Shown here piece by piece: positions 11,321-20,785 of a stretch of 64,000 nucleotides of DNA. The notes under the pieces were generated by a model. The model did not search any database and was not told where the DNA came from. It saw only the letters and a program-made list of their open reading frames with translations. Position 1 is the stretch's first letter. The number at the start of each line of letters is the position of its first letter. The position numbers were made by a program, and so were the translations under genes. Source of the stretch: Dipteris shenzhenensis (taxonomy: Eukaryota > Polypodiophyta > Polypodiopsida > Gleicheniales); the NCBI GenBank assembly GCA_047967505.1, contig CM106540.1. One strand, 5' to 3'.

Positions 11321-12775
11321 CTAATCGGCATCCAAAGCCCTGCCCAACTCCTCCGTCTTTATTCCCAGCCTCAGGGCTAGATCCTCTGATATGAAATTAT
11401 CAGTAGCCCCTGGATCAAATAAAATTAGCGCTTGTTGGTCTCTGACTTTGCCCCATGATAGCAGCAATTCTCGTTCTTGTGGGTTTGAAACATGACCGAG
11501 TATGTCAGGAATTCCTCCTGCCATTGGCTTTTGCGGTCCTCGTGGCTTCTCTGCCTCTTTTCCCTTCGAAGTTGAAGGCTTTTCTGGGCACTGGGCAGCC
11601 ACATGCCCCTCTTTGCCGCACTTGAAGGATTTCCCATCTCTACGGAATTCAGCTATCTGTTCAGGGGTGAATAGAGATTTGCCTTTATAAACCTTTGAAA
11701 ACTGAGTACCCCTCGGCTTCTGAGGCTGAAACCCTTTCTTTTCAACCTTGGGGTACTCTTTCTTTTCTGATTTTGAAAAATCAGTTTTCTTTCTATCAGC
11801 ACGTCCTGCATGCAAGGATAGCACTGTAGATGGATCTTGTAACGGCACAAGACTAGCTACTGAAGCTGAATGCATAAGGTCTTGAATGTTCTCTGCCCCC
11901 AAAGCATTCACTACTGTCTGGATTCTTGGAGTGAGACCTGCTCTGTACTTTCTCATTTGGGTCGCTTTGGAGATCTTTTTGAAAGGTGGAACCTGCAAAT
12001 AAGCATCCCAAAACTTTTGGTTGTACACATCCATTGTATCTCCTGCATCCATATGCAAACTGTCCCAATCTTGAAGAACATGGTCTCTAAATTGTTTAGG
12101 CATAAACTGATGGTAGAAGGCTTTCTTGAAGTCCTTCCACTTCCTTGGGGCTGACCCATCTGTGGTCTGTGCACTCCACCATGCACTAGCTGTTGCTGTC
12201 AAGTGCAAACTGACCATTCTTAACTCGGAGGATTCTGAAAACTTTTCTGTGCCGAATGCAGCATCAAACTGCCTGATGAACTGCAATGCTTTGTCTGTAT
12301 GACCATACTGTCCATTGTAGGTCATAAACTTGACAGATTTACCTCCCTCTTTGAATTCCTTGGTCTCTCTGGAAGACCTTCTCTTCCTAGACTTCTTGTG
12401 TTTCCTTCTTTTCCTTGATGGTTTATCTGATGAAGAAGAAGATACAGAAGGCGAACTCGAGGTAGACGGTGATGGGCTAGGAGATCGGTGATGATGCCTC
12501 GATCTCTTCCTGCTATGAGACCGTCCCCTATGAGATCTCTCTTTCTCAGGCTGTACACGAGAGTGTGCCTCTGGCATTGGCACGTCATATGCTATATTAG
12601 GCATAGCTTCTGCTTGAAACAAATGCTGAGCCCTTGGATCTTTTCTGAAATTTTCCATCTCTTGCATACGAGCACGTACCATCTGTTCAAATTCTTGTTG
12701 AGTTTGCTGCACACTTCTCGGTCTTGGATGTACATCCCTATCTTGTGAATCCCACTGGATAGGTGATTGATCCAT
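11321..12775 (-). CDS. Gypsy B Gag with protease start (uninterrupted ORF)
   Basis: This 484-codon ORF has, in order: a serine/arginine/lysine-rich segment (about residues 80-150), a retrotransposon Gag core (YNGQYGHTDKALQFIRQFDA onward, with SAWWSA), a zinc knuckle and an aspartic-protease-like start (LILFDPGATDNFISEDL). The knuckle reads SFKCGKEGHVAAQC. The first Cys is Ser here, while the homologous knuckle in D has CFKC, so metal binding is probably lost. Gag packages the element RNA. The start MDQSPIQWDSQDRD matches the start in D (44476). The ORF is open, but pol behind it is broken. Confidence 0.85.
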   Translation of the reverse strand: MDQSPIQWDSQDRDVHPRPRSVQQTQQEFEQMVRARMQEMENFRKDPRAQHLFQAEAMPNIAYDVPMPEAHSRVQPEKERSHRGRSHSRKRSRHHHRSPSPSPSTSSSPSVSSSSSDKPSRKRRKHKKSRKRRSSRETKEFKEGGKSVKFMTYNGQYGHTDKALQFIRQFDAAFGTEKFSESSELRMVSLHLTATASAWWSAQTTDGSAPRKWKDFKKAFYHQFMPKQFRDHVLQDWDSLHMDAGDTMDVYNQKFWDAYLQVPPFKKISKATQMRKYRAGLTPRIQTVVNALGAENIQDLMHSASVASLVPLQDPSTVLSLHAGRADRKKTDFSKSEKKEYPKVEKKGFQPQKPRGTQFSKVYKGKSLFTPEQIAEFRRDGKSFKCGKEGHVAAQCPEKPSTSKGKEAEKPRGPQKPMAGGIPDILGHVSNPQERELLLSWGKVRDQQALILFDPGATDNFISEDLALRLGIKTEELGRALDAD

Positions 12776-13123
12776 ATTCTGAGATCTGTAAATTTTTCAC
12801 ACACCGTGTAGGTAATTGATGCACAACTACCTTTGCTTTTCCGATAGAAAAATACCTCAACAAGAGGTGTCTTGCATTCACAACTTGTGCCAGTAATTCG
12901 GCTATCAGTTCAAAGCATAAACCCACAAAATTGCTAAAGCATCAACAATTGTATTGCCCCTTTTCTGGCTACTGCAAATGACTTCAAAATGCATCTGTTT
13001 TTCCCTCTTTTCTCTGCTCAAAGGCATGCATATTCTTTTTCTGCAAATCTCTGATTTCTTTGCTTTTTTGCTGCTTTTCTGACAGTAAAAGTCTGCTTTC
13101 TCTGTTTTTCTCTGTTTTCTCTG
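12776..13123 (-). other. Leader of Gypsy B, part next to gag
   Basis: Untranslated leader between gag and insertion C. It continues beyond C at 19795. The pyrimidine-rich tract around 13060-13123 (repeats of tctctgttttctctg) was the target of C, and its last five bases, ctctg, are the target duplication. Confidence 0.7.
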
Positions 13124-13587
13124 TGTTACGCTCTAGCCGAGGTAGCATGACCTCGGAAGAATCAGTCGACATTTCCCTTTAAGGATCTATCTCTGTAATG
13201 TATGTGTTTGCGCTTCATGTAAATGATCGGGAGGGATTTAATGTCAAGGTCCTAGGTGAGGGCTGATAGCACCAGACTAGATAGATCTGAGACCAAGGGC
13301 CTAATGCTAAGATTGTGCCTAGGGGCAAGGAATTAAATGCATCCCAAGAGAGGGGTGAAATGTTGCATTAGGAAGGCCCTATATGGATGACATGTGGCAT
13401 CTAGATCTATCTAGGGATTTGGGGTTTGCTAAGGCTAGAGAGAGAAGAGAAGAAACGGATTCACGTGAATTTTGAATGTAGATCTCTGTCTCGCTTGGTA
13501 GTCTTAGCAGAATAGGCTGGGAGGAGAATCATGGTGCTACTCCCGTGATCTGCAGTAGAGGCTAGTATAGGGAATAGTTGGTTGACA
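13124..13587 (+). repeat. 5' LTR of Gypsy C
   Basis: 464 bp, four substitutions from the 3' LTR. It ends ctagtatagggaatagttgg plus ttgaca; the ctagtatagggaa part recurs as a full palindrome twice in the leader. Confidence 0.95.
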
Positions 13588-13588
13588 A

Positions 13589-13600
13589 TTGGTATCAGAG
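13589..13600 (+). other. Primer binding site of Gypsy C (initiator tRNA-Met type)
   Basis: ttggtatcagagc lies one base after the 5' LTR. tggtatcagagc is the standard complement of the 3' end of plant initiator tRNA-Met, the usual primer of plant LTR retrotransposons. Confidence 0.85.
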
Positions 13601-14606
13601 CTCGGTTGAGTGAGCAAGGGACGGGAGACGTTTGTGAAGGGCCTGCGAGGGGACTTGGATCCCTGTAACGACGTGACGTGACCTTAGAAGAAGGTGGAGC
13701 GCTGGTGGCGTATCACCCGAGGGTGACGACGAGAAGGCTGCAGAACATTAGACGGGCGTCGAAGGAAATTCAGCGCTCCCGACGAGGTCCGTGAGGAGCG
13801 GCGCTCACGTGGAGGGTCCTGAATTGACGACGTCGTGCAACACGTGGACCCACGAACGGGCTGATGCAAGTGATTCGACGAAGATAGCTCGTGGGGTGAA
13901 GCAGGTTCTCCGCTCATGGACTCGACGGACGGGGTTAGCTGATAGGTTGACGCAGAACGACGGAGCGTAGGATAACGTGGGCTGTTCGTGAACGACCCGT
14001 GACGACGGTCGATGGGCTGTTGTGCGTCCTTGGCGAAGGATCGTTAGCGTAAGCAATTGGTCCGTGGGCTGGGAGATATTCGTCGACAGGAACGGAGAGC
14101 AGGGTTCCCGTAAGCCTGACGGAACAAGGACCTCTGGAAGGCACGGCGCCGATCAGCTAACCCAGGGATTTGAACGATGAGGCGGAATTCATCAGACAGA
14201 TTTAGACCAGGGAGCTTTCGCCAACTCTGTGGTTTTTTCCCCTGATTAGTTTCGTTGATGCTTCGCTTACTTGAGCAGGATCTCGTAAGTGATAAGTATG
14301 CATAAAGTTTGATGCTGTAGCAAGGACAGATTGTGCTTGAGACTATGCCTGTATACTTGAGTCTGAGTTATTTGCAGAAATTTCCCTAGTATAGGGAAAG
14401 GCGGGATTTGAATATATGCCTGTGTCAAATGCGTAGTTAGTGTGCATGTCAGATTGCAGGTATTCCCTAGTATAGGGAATTATGTTCAGAGTGTTAGTAC
14501 ACTGAATTGTGTCAGCCTTTGATTACAGTGTTCTAAGGGTGTTTTAAAAAATTAAAAAAAAAAAAAAAGACACACAAGCCCCAAAACAAAACACCTACTG
14601 AACTAA
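13601..14606 (+). other. Leader of Gypsy C with two identical 17-bp palindromes
   Basis: About 1 kb of untranslated sequence between PBS and start codon. It carries the perfect palindrome-like unit ttccctagtatagggaa at 14382-14398 and again at 14463-14479, and an A-rich tract at about 14545-14570. A packaging or dimerisation role is possible but only inferred. Confidence 0.6.
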
Positions 14607-17600
14607 ATGGAAGCAGAAGAAGGGGCTTCCAGGAGGGACCCTGGTGAATCAGGAGTCCGGCCGACCCAGCAGGGATCGCGCCCAGTAGCTCACACTTTAT
14701 CTGGCAGGATTGCATTGCTGGAGGATGCCTTGCAACAGTTGTTAGCGCAGCAATTACAAGCCAACGCAGGGCAATCCGAACTTAGGAGAGCGCTACAGAG
14801 TATGTTTGCCAGACCTTCTCGAGAGGAGAAGGGAAAGGCTCCAATGGAACTGGAGTCTAGTGTCCATACGGTCGAGCCTAGGAAGGCTAAAGTGCCAAAT
14901 ATTGCCAATTACAGACCGGAAAAGTATTCTGGTCGGATGAACGACCGTAGCTCTGATGTCATTGAGACGTGGCTACACAAATGGGACGAGGCGTTCGCCA
15001 TTTGTGAGATCAGAAATAACATCAAAAAGATCCGCGAAGCCACCCACATGTTTAGTGAGGCAGCGGATCGGTGGTGGATTAAACAACAAAAAGATGGCAT
15101 AGCATCCACTACCTGGGAGGGGTTTAAAAGAGAGTTCAGGAAACACTTCTTACCTCCTGACGAAGCATCCCGAGCTTGGGATCAATATAGGAACCTTCGT
15201 CAGAGAAATTTATCAGTGGCAGAATACACTGATAAGTTTCGAGAGAGTGTAATGAAGGTTGACGAACCCCTGCCTCAATCAATCCAAGTGAAAGATTTCA
15301 TATTTGGATTGAATGATCGAATAAAAATGGAAGTTCGGGCTAAGTACGCGAACACGCTAGATGATGCAATAGCTATAGCCCTGAACTACGAGGATGCCAA
15401 GGGCAGCAAGCCAAGTGGGTTTGCACAGGTCGGAACCCAGTATGGGTATCTGAAGAAGTCTGGGTTTAAGAAGAAGTGGGCTAGTAGAGGGAGTGGTGGT
15501 TCGCAGCCGAGTGGTCAAGCCAAGCAGGCGAGACCGGCTGAAACTCCTAAACCAAGTACCACCATTGGAGTGAAGAGGAAAGTAACTCCAATGGCAGCCC
15601 GGGCTTGGTCTAAATCTCCCTTGAACTCAGAACAGCGGGAAAAAGCGAGAAGAGAAGGCTTGTGCTTTGGTTGCCTTCAACCTCATCAGTGGAGAGATTG
15701 TCCACGTAATAAAGATCGTCGGATGGCTGAGATGGTGATCTCAGAGTGCGACGTGGAGATGCAGGGAAGTCCCAGAGCGGAAGAGATGCAGATTCAGCTA
15801 GCGGGATCTTCTCAGAGGTTAGTACCTTGTTTGTTCTGTGTGTCTGTTACTAAGTTAGTGACGAGTGCACCTGATAACATCCTATCTAAGCCCGCAGCAA
15901 CGGGGTATACAGCCTTCAATGATACGGAGTTAATCAAAATGAAAGGGCAAGTGGCCAGTCATGATGTCATTGTGTTGTTTGACTTAGCGTCAACTCACAA
16001 TGTGATTAACTCCAAGCTCGTGAAGAGGCTGAAATTAAAAACAAGTCCATCTGACTATGCGTATACAGTCAGGATGGCCGATGGAAGTTCAACTGAAGTA
16101 TGGGACCAAAGGGCTACCCAGTTGGAGCTTCGGATTCAGGACTATGCTGAGAAGCTTGATTTTGAAATAACCAAGCTTGCTCATGCGGATATAGCCCTGG
16201 GATTGGCGTGGCATTCTAGGAAGAATCCAGCCATTGATTGGAAAAAGCACGTATATCAATTCAAGATGAATGATGTGCTTCATGTCTTGCGAGGTGAAAA
16301 AGATATACCTCAGGGACCTTTGGTTTCCGTGATGAAAATCAGAAAGGCTCAAGTAGAGTTTTTGTACCTTTGCACAGCATCGGTAGAGTCGGTGAATGAT
16401 TCTTCGACTAGCACTGATGTTACGCAAAGTGGTGAGATGGCCAAGCTGGCTAATCTTATAACAGAGGAGTTCTCTGAATGTTTTAGGGATGAACTACCTT
16501 ATGGGTTACCTCCAGAGCGGAAAGTTCAGCATAAGATTGAACTGATCCCGGGGGCAGAACCTGTAAATAGACCTCCCTATAGAATGAGTTTTACTGAAGA
16601 AGCGGAGGTGCGTAGGCAACTGGAAGAATACCTCAAGTTGGGGCAGATTCAACCAAGTTTCTCACCGTTTGCTTCACCAGTGATATTAAAGAGGAAAAAG
16701 GATGATACGTTTCGCCTCTGTATAGATTACAGAGCATTAAATAATATCACTGTTAAGCACAGGTATCCGATGGCTCGGATTGATGATTTGCTAGATGCAT
16801 TACATGGAGCCGTGATTTTCAGCAAGATAGATCTTAAGTGCGGCTACCATCAAATCCGGATTAGAGCCGAGGATGTGCATAAAACCGCTTTCAGAAGTAG
16901 GTTTGGTCATTATGAGTTTTTGGTAATGCCCTTCGGACTTACCAATGCTCCAGCGACCTTCGTCATGCTTATGAACGATTTACTACGTCCGTATATCGGA
17001 AAGTTCGTAGTACATTTTATTGACGATATCTTGATATTCAGTAAAAGTGTTACTGAGCATTGTGAACACTTACGGATAGTGTTCAGTACTTTGAGGAAAG
17101 CCAGTCTTTACGTGAATAAAAAGAAAACTATACTGTGTATGGTTAGGCTTGAGTACTTAGGGTTCATAATTACTCCACAGGGGGTAGAAATGGATCCGAA
17201 GAAAGTGGTTGTGATACTAACTTGGCCAATCCCTGAGAGTCTGACCGCGTTGCGATCATTCTTGGGATTTGTCGAGTTTTATAGAAGGCATATCAAAGGA
17301 TATTCCGGAATAGTATCGCCATTGAATGATCTGACCTCAGATAAAGTACCTTTTATTTGGGGACAGAATCAACAGGAAAGTTTTAACACCATAAAACAAG
17401 CTGTGGTCTCAGGACCGGTGTTAAAAATAGTTGATCCCCAGAAACCGTTGTTCCTAGAAACCGATGCGAGTGGCATTGCGGTAGGAGCAGTTCTCCTTCA
17501 AGAGGGAAGGCCAGTAGCCTTTGAAAGCAAGAAGCTTTCTCCCTCTCAAAGGAATTGGCCAACTCATGAATTGGAGTTGTATGCTGTTATCCATGCTTTG

Positions 17601-19313
17601 AAAACATGGAGGCATTATTTGTATGGTTCAGAGTTTTATGTGGATGTGGATCATGATACTCTGAAACATTTTTGTAAACAGCCTGACTTGAGGGGCCGCC
17701 AAGCTAGGTGGGCAGAGCTCATGCAGGAGTTTAATTTAACGATTCGGTACCGGAGGGGAAAAGACAATAAGGTAGCTGATGCGTTGTCTCGCATTATGCA
17801 CAACCTGAGTTTCACGGTGTTAGAGAGTGCTCTAATGACCGAGATCAGAGAAACTCAAAAGGTGGACGAGTTTGTCCAGAGCTTATGGCCTAAAGCTCAT
17901 GTGTTAAAACCCGGGGAAAATGAAAAGGATGACCTGGCATCCAGAAAAGGCCAAACTTATGCAAGATATACCATAAGGGATGGTATGCTAGTTAGAAATG
18001 GCAAGGTTGTAGTACCTGGTCAGAATGATCTCAGGCAGAGAGTCATTCGACAGTGCCATGATAGCCCGTGTGCGGGACATCCAGGTGTCGAGAAGACATA
18101 TGATCTCGTGAAGCGAGATTTCTTTTGGCCAAAGATGAAAAAGCATATTCATGAGTATGTGACACGGTGTTTCTCGTGTCAGGTAAGTAAGGCCGAGCGG
18201 GTGAAGCCACCCGGACTTTTACAGCCCTTGGAAATACCACTAAGTAAGTGGGAGAGCATTTCCATGGATTTTATTGTAGGGCTACTTGCAACACAAGGAG
18301 GGTATAATTCTATCCTTGTGGTGGTTGATCGTCTAACCAAGATGGCTCACTTCATTCCGACTAGAGAGTCTGTTAGTGCCCCACAAGTGGCGGATTTGTT
18401 TATTAGACATATATTTCGTCTGCATGGATTGCCTAGATCCATAGTGTCAGACAGAGATGTTAGATTTACCGGTCATTTTTGGACAGCGGTATTTGAGACA
18501 CTGAGGACTGAGTTAGGAATGAGTAGTGGGAATCATCCTGAGACGGATGGTCAGACGGAGAGAGTCAACCAGACTTTAGAGGATATGCTGAGGGCATATG
18601 TGTCATTGAGGCAACATACATGGGACAAGTGGTTGCCATTGCTGGAATTTGCCTACAATGATAGGAAGCATTCATCTACTGGGTTCAGTCCGTTTGAGCT
18701 GAACTATGGTTATAGGCCAGCCAATCCAACTATAGTTGGAGTACCTCAGAAAGTGCCTAGTGCCTCGAACTTTGTAGTTCAGATGCGGGAGATGCTAGCA
18801 CTTGCGAGAGCTAATATCCGCCAGGCTATGGATAGAGCCAAGGTGTATGCGGATGAAAATCGGTCTATAAGAGTATTTGAAGAAGGAGAAAAAGTTTTTC
18901 TCAGAATTCCTTCGCACTCGAAGTCGTTGACTTCAGGAGAGTGTGCTAAGTTATCACCTCGATACTGTGGGCCGTGGTTAATTCTAAAGAGAATAGGCAG
19001 TGTAGCCTATAAATTAGAATTGCCACAGGGGTGTAAGGTGCACCCGGTTTTTCATGTTTCACGTTTAAAGAAATTTTTACATACAGGTGACTCACTAATC
19101 GAAGGTGTGGTTTTGTTTCAGGAGATAGAGGATATTGCAAGGCGCAAACCAACAAGAATCCTGGACCGAGGAACAATGCAAATACGAAATCGAAAGATAC
19201 CCACGGTGTTGGTTGCATGGCATGGTCAGCCTCTATCCGAAGCGACGTGGGAATCCGTATATCAGTTGCGGAGAGTGTTCCCAGACTTTATCATCGAGGA
19301 CGCTGATGTTTGA
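14607..19313 (+). CDS. Gypsy C Gag-Pol polyprotein, intact 1568-codon ORF
   Basis: Domains in order: Gag core (about residues 100-230, including ADRWWIKQQ), zinc knuckle CFGCLQPHQWRDC (about 351; CX2CX3HX4C, one residue shorter than usual), protease region (VIVLFDLASTHNVINSKL, about 455-475), RT (about 670-840; FIDDILIFS at about 804), RNase H (FLETDASGIAVGAVLLQEG, about 949), integrase zinc finger (CHDSPCAGHPG through RCFSCQ, about 1150-1192), integrase core (SMDFIVGLL, IVSDRDVRF, HPETDGQTERVNQTLED) and a chromodomain-like C-terminus (VLVAWHGQPLSEATWE, about 1530). Gag and Pol share one frame. The protease has D-L-A where D-S/T-G is expected, so its activity is doubtful; everything else looks intact. 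Start: the ATG after the A-rich tract. Confidence 0.93.
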   Translation: MEAEEGASRRDPGESGVRPTQQGSRPVAHTLSGRIALLEDALQQLLAQQLQANAGQSELRRALQSMFARPSREEKGKAPMELESSVHTVEPRKAKVPNIANYRPEKYSGRMNDRSSDVIETWLHKWDEAFAICEIRNNIKKIREATHMFSEAADRWWIKQQKDGIASTTWEGFKREFRKHFLPPDEASRAWDQYRNLRQRNLSVAEYTDKFRESVMKVDEPLPQSIQVKDFIFGLNDRIKMEVRAKYANTLDDAIAIALNYEDAKGSKPSGFAQVGTQYGYLKKSGFKKKWASRGSGGSQPSGQAKQARPAETPKPSTTIGVKRKVTPMAARAWSKSPLNSEQREKARREGLCFGCLQPHQWRDCPRNKDRRMAEMVISECDVEMQGSPRAEEMQIQLAGSSQRLVPCLFCVSVTKLVTSAPDNILSKPAATGYTAFNDTELIKMKGQVASHDVIVLFDLASTHNVINSKLVKRLKLKTSPSDYAYTVRMADGSSTEVWDQRATQLELRIQDYAEKLDFEITKLAHADIALGLAWHSRKNPAIDWKKHVYQFKMNDVLHVLRGEKDIPQGPLVSVMKIRKAQVEFLYLCTASVESVNDSSTSTDVTQSGEMAKLANLITEEFSECFRDELPYGLPPERKVQHKIELIPGAEPVNRPPYRMSFTEEAEVRRQLEEYLKLGQIQPSFSPFASPVILKRKKDDTFRLCIDYRALNNITVKHRYPMARIDDLLDALHGAVIFSKIDLKCGYHQIRIRAEDVHKTAFRSRFGHYEFLVMPFGLTNAPATFVMLMNDLLRPYIGKFVVHFIDDILIFSKSVTEHCEHLRIVFSTLRKASLYVNKKKTILCMVRLEYLGFIITPQGVEMDPKKVVVILTWPIPESLTALRSFLGFVEFYRRHIKGYSGIVSPLNDLTSDKVPFIWGQNQQESFNTIKQAVVSGPVLKIVDPQKPLFLETDASGIAVGAVLLQEGRPVAFESKKLSPSQRNWPTHELELYAVIHALKTWRHYLYGSEFYVDVDHDTLKHFCKQPDLRGRQARWAELMQEFNLTIRYRRGKDNKVADALSRIMHNLSFTVLESALMTEIRETQKVDEFVQSLWPKAHVLKPGENEKDDLASRKGQTYARYTIRDGMLVRNGKVVVPGQNDLRQRVIRQCHDSPCAGHPGVEKTYDLVKRDFFWPKMKKHIHEYVTRCFSCQVSKAERVKPPGLLQPLEIPLSKWESISMDFIVGLLATQGGYNSILVVVDRLTKMAHFIPTRESVSAPQVADLFIRHIFRLHGLPRSIVSDRDVRFTGHFWTAVFETLRTELGMSSGNHPETDGQTERVNQTLEDMLRAYVSLRQHTWDKWLPLLEFAYNDRKHSSTGFSPFELNYGYRPANPTIVGVPQKVPSASNFVVQMREMLALARANIRQAMDRAKVYADENRSIRVFEEGEKVFLRIPSHSKSLTSGECAKLSPRYCGPWLILKRIGSVAYKLELPQGCKVHPVFHVSRLKKFLHTGDSLIEGVVLFQEIEDIARRKPTRILDRGTMQIRNRKIPTVLVAWHGQPLSEATWESVYQLRRVFPDFIIEDADV

Positions 19314-19325
19314 AGAGGGAAGGAA
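19312..19325 (+). other. Polypurine tract of Gypsy C
   Basis: gaagagggaaggaa lies directly before the 3' LTR, overlapping the stop codon. This is the expected plus-strand primer site. Confidence 0.8.
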
Positions 19326-19789
19326 TGTTATGCTCTAGCCGAGGTAGCATGACCTCGGAAGAATCAGTCGACATTTCCCTTAAAGGATCTATCTCTGTAA
19401 TGTATGTGTTTGCGCTTCATGTAAATGATCGGGAGGGATTTAATGTCAAGGTCCTAGGTGAGGGCTGATAGCACCAGACTAGATAGATCTGAGACCAAGG
19501 GCCTAATGCTAAGATTGTGCCTAGGGGCAAGGAATTAAATGCATCCCAAGAGAGGGGTGAAATGTTGCATTAGGAAGGCCCTATATGGATGACATGTGGC
19601 ATCTAGATCTATCTAGGGATTTGGGGTTTGCTAAGGCTAGAGAGAGAAGAGAAGAAACGGATTCACGTGAATTTTGAACGTAGATCTCTGTCTCGCTTGG
19701 TAGTCTTAGCAGAATAGGCCGGGAGGAGAATCATGGTGCTACTCCCGTGATCTGCAGTAGAGGCTAGTATAGGGAATAGTTGGTTGACA
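19326..19789 (+). repeat. 3' LTR of Gypsy C
   Basis: 464 bp, same length as the 5' LTR, with four substitutions. Followed by the ctctg target duplication and then the rest of B's leader. Confidence 0.95.
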
Positions 19790-19794
19790 CTCTG

Positions 19795-20771
19795 CTTTTC
19801 TGCTGCTTTTCTGACAGTGAAAGTCTGACAGGCAGGTGAAATCTGTTAGCAGAAACAGTCTCTGCAACTGTTCTTTTTTTTTTTTGAAAGAACAGTAACC
19901 AGATGGAGTAACTGGCTAGTTACTCTAACCAGACTAATTCTGGTCTGGTTTGGTTGGTTCCCAACTGAACTCAACCCACTGTAGTCTAGATAACCAGTTA
20001 TGGTTTGGTTAACTACAGCCAAGGTTAGCTGGCCAAACCTGGTTTGTCTAACCAGTCTAACTTGGTTAGACCAACTAACTGAACCTCTGACCAGGGTTAA
20101 CTAACCAGAGTTAACTTAACCATTGGTCTGCCACATCAGCAGCTGACTATCTGCCACATGTCAGTGCCACATCAGCTGCATGCGCTGCCACGTCATCATC
20201 GCACGTGTGGACCTGCTGGCTGCCACGTCAGCGCCACGTCATCGTCGCACGTTTGGACCTGCTGGCTGCCACGTGTCCTCCTGCGTGAAGCATCACGGTC
20301 CCTCCAACTTTCCGTCACGAGATTTGAAGGTCTAGTGTTGTGTGCGCCCGTGTGGAGGTCTCGCTGGCCATCACATCAGAGAATACGCCAAAACGTCTAG
20401 GCGACCGTGGAATCCCCCTGCTCACGTCGGAACCTCAGAACAGACTTCCCAAATAAATCCTATCGCTGCATGTAGACCCGCTGCTTTGCACCTTCGCTAC
20501 ACTTTGCTAGTATTTGTGAATCAACACCCGCAGCTTGACGCACAACATCAGAGGCTCCAAACAAGGGACAAGGTCTTCTTCTCACAACGAGAGCTCCGAA
20601 TAAAGTCCCGTCACTTATGCTTGCTGCGTGAACGGAATCTCTGCGTCAATCTTTCCGTCAACGGAGCTACTCGTTCCTTTCATTAGTGCCTAGCTCTGCG
20701 TGATCTCAATCCCTTGCGCTCTTCATGCTTTATCTACCCGATCGTCAAAGCTTGAAGAAGCCTCGAAAACA
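19795..20771 (-). other. Leader of Gypsy B, part next to its PBS, with cis-element arrays
   Basis: Continuation of B's leader beyond C. 19890-20130 carries many copies of TAACCAG/CTGGTTA-like units, and 20130-20280 carries repeated CCACGTCA/CCACATCA units. The same two blocks occur inverted in D's leader (43630-44100), so they are a conserved property of this family. No coding similarity. Confidence 0.65.
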
Positions 20772-20785
20772 GGCTCTGATACCAA
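20772..20785 (-). other. Primer binding site of Gypsy B
   Basis: On the minus strand ttggtatcagagcc follows the 5' LTR (20786-21786) directly. It matches the complement of initiator tRNA-Met. Confidence 0.85.

Larger units (their letters stand above)
13124..19789 (+). mobile_element. Ty3/Gypsy retrotransposon C, structurally complete, nested in B
   Basis: A complete 6666-bp element with 464-bp LTRs (13124-13587, 19326-19789) beginning tgtta and ending gaca, a perfect target duplication ctctg (13119-13123, 19790-19794), a PBS matching initiator tRNA-Met, one 1568-codon ORF and a polypurine tract before the 3' LTR. The LTRs differ at four positions, so it is the youngest element of the left nest. 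It lies in the orientation opposite to its host B. Confidence 0.96.

Noticed and set aside
14545-14570. A-rich tract as a retrogene poly(A) tail
   Set aside because: It lies inside C's leader just before the start codon, within an intact LTR element.
20772-20785. tggtatcagagcc sites as tRNA gene fragments
   Set aside because: Each lies next to an LTR and is the known primer-site motif; no cloverleaf surrounds them.
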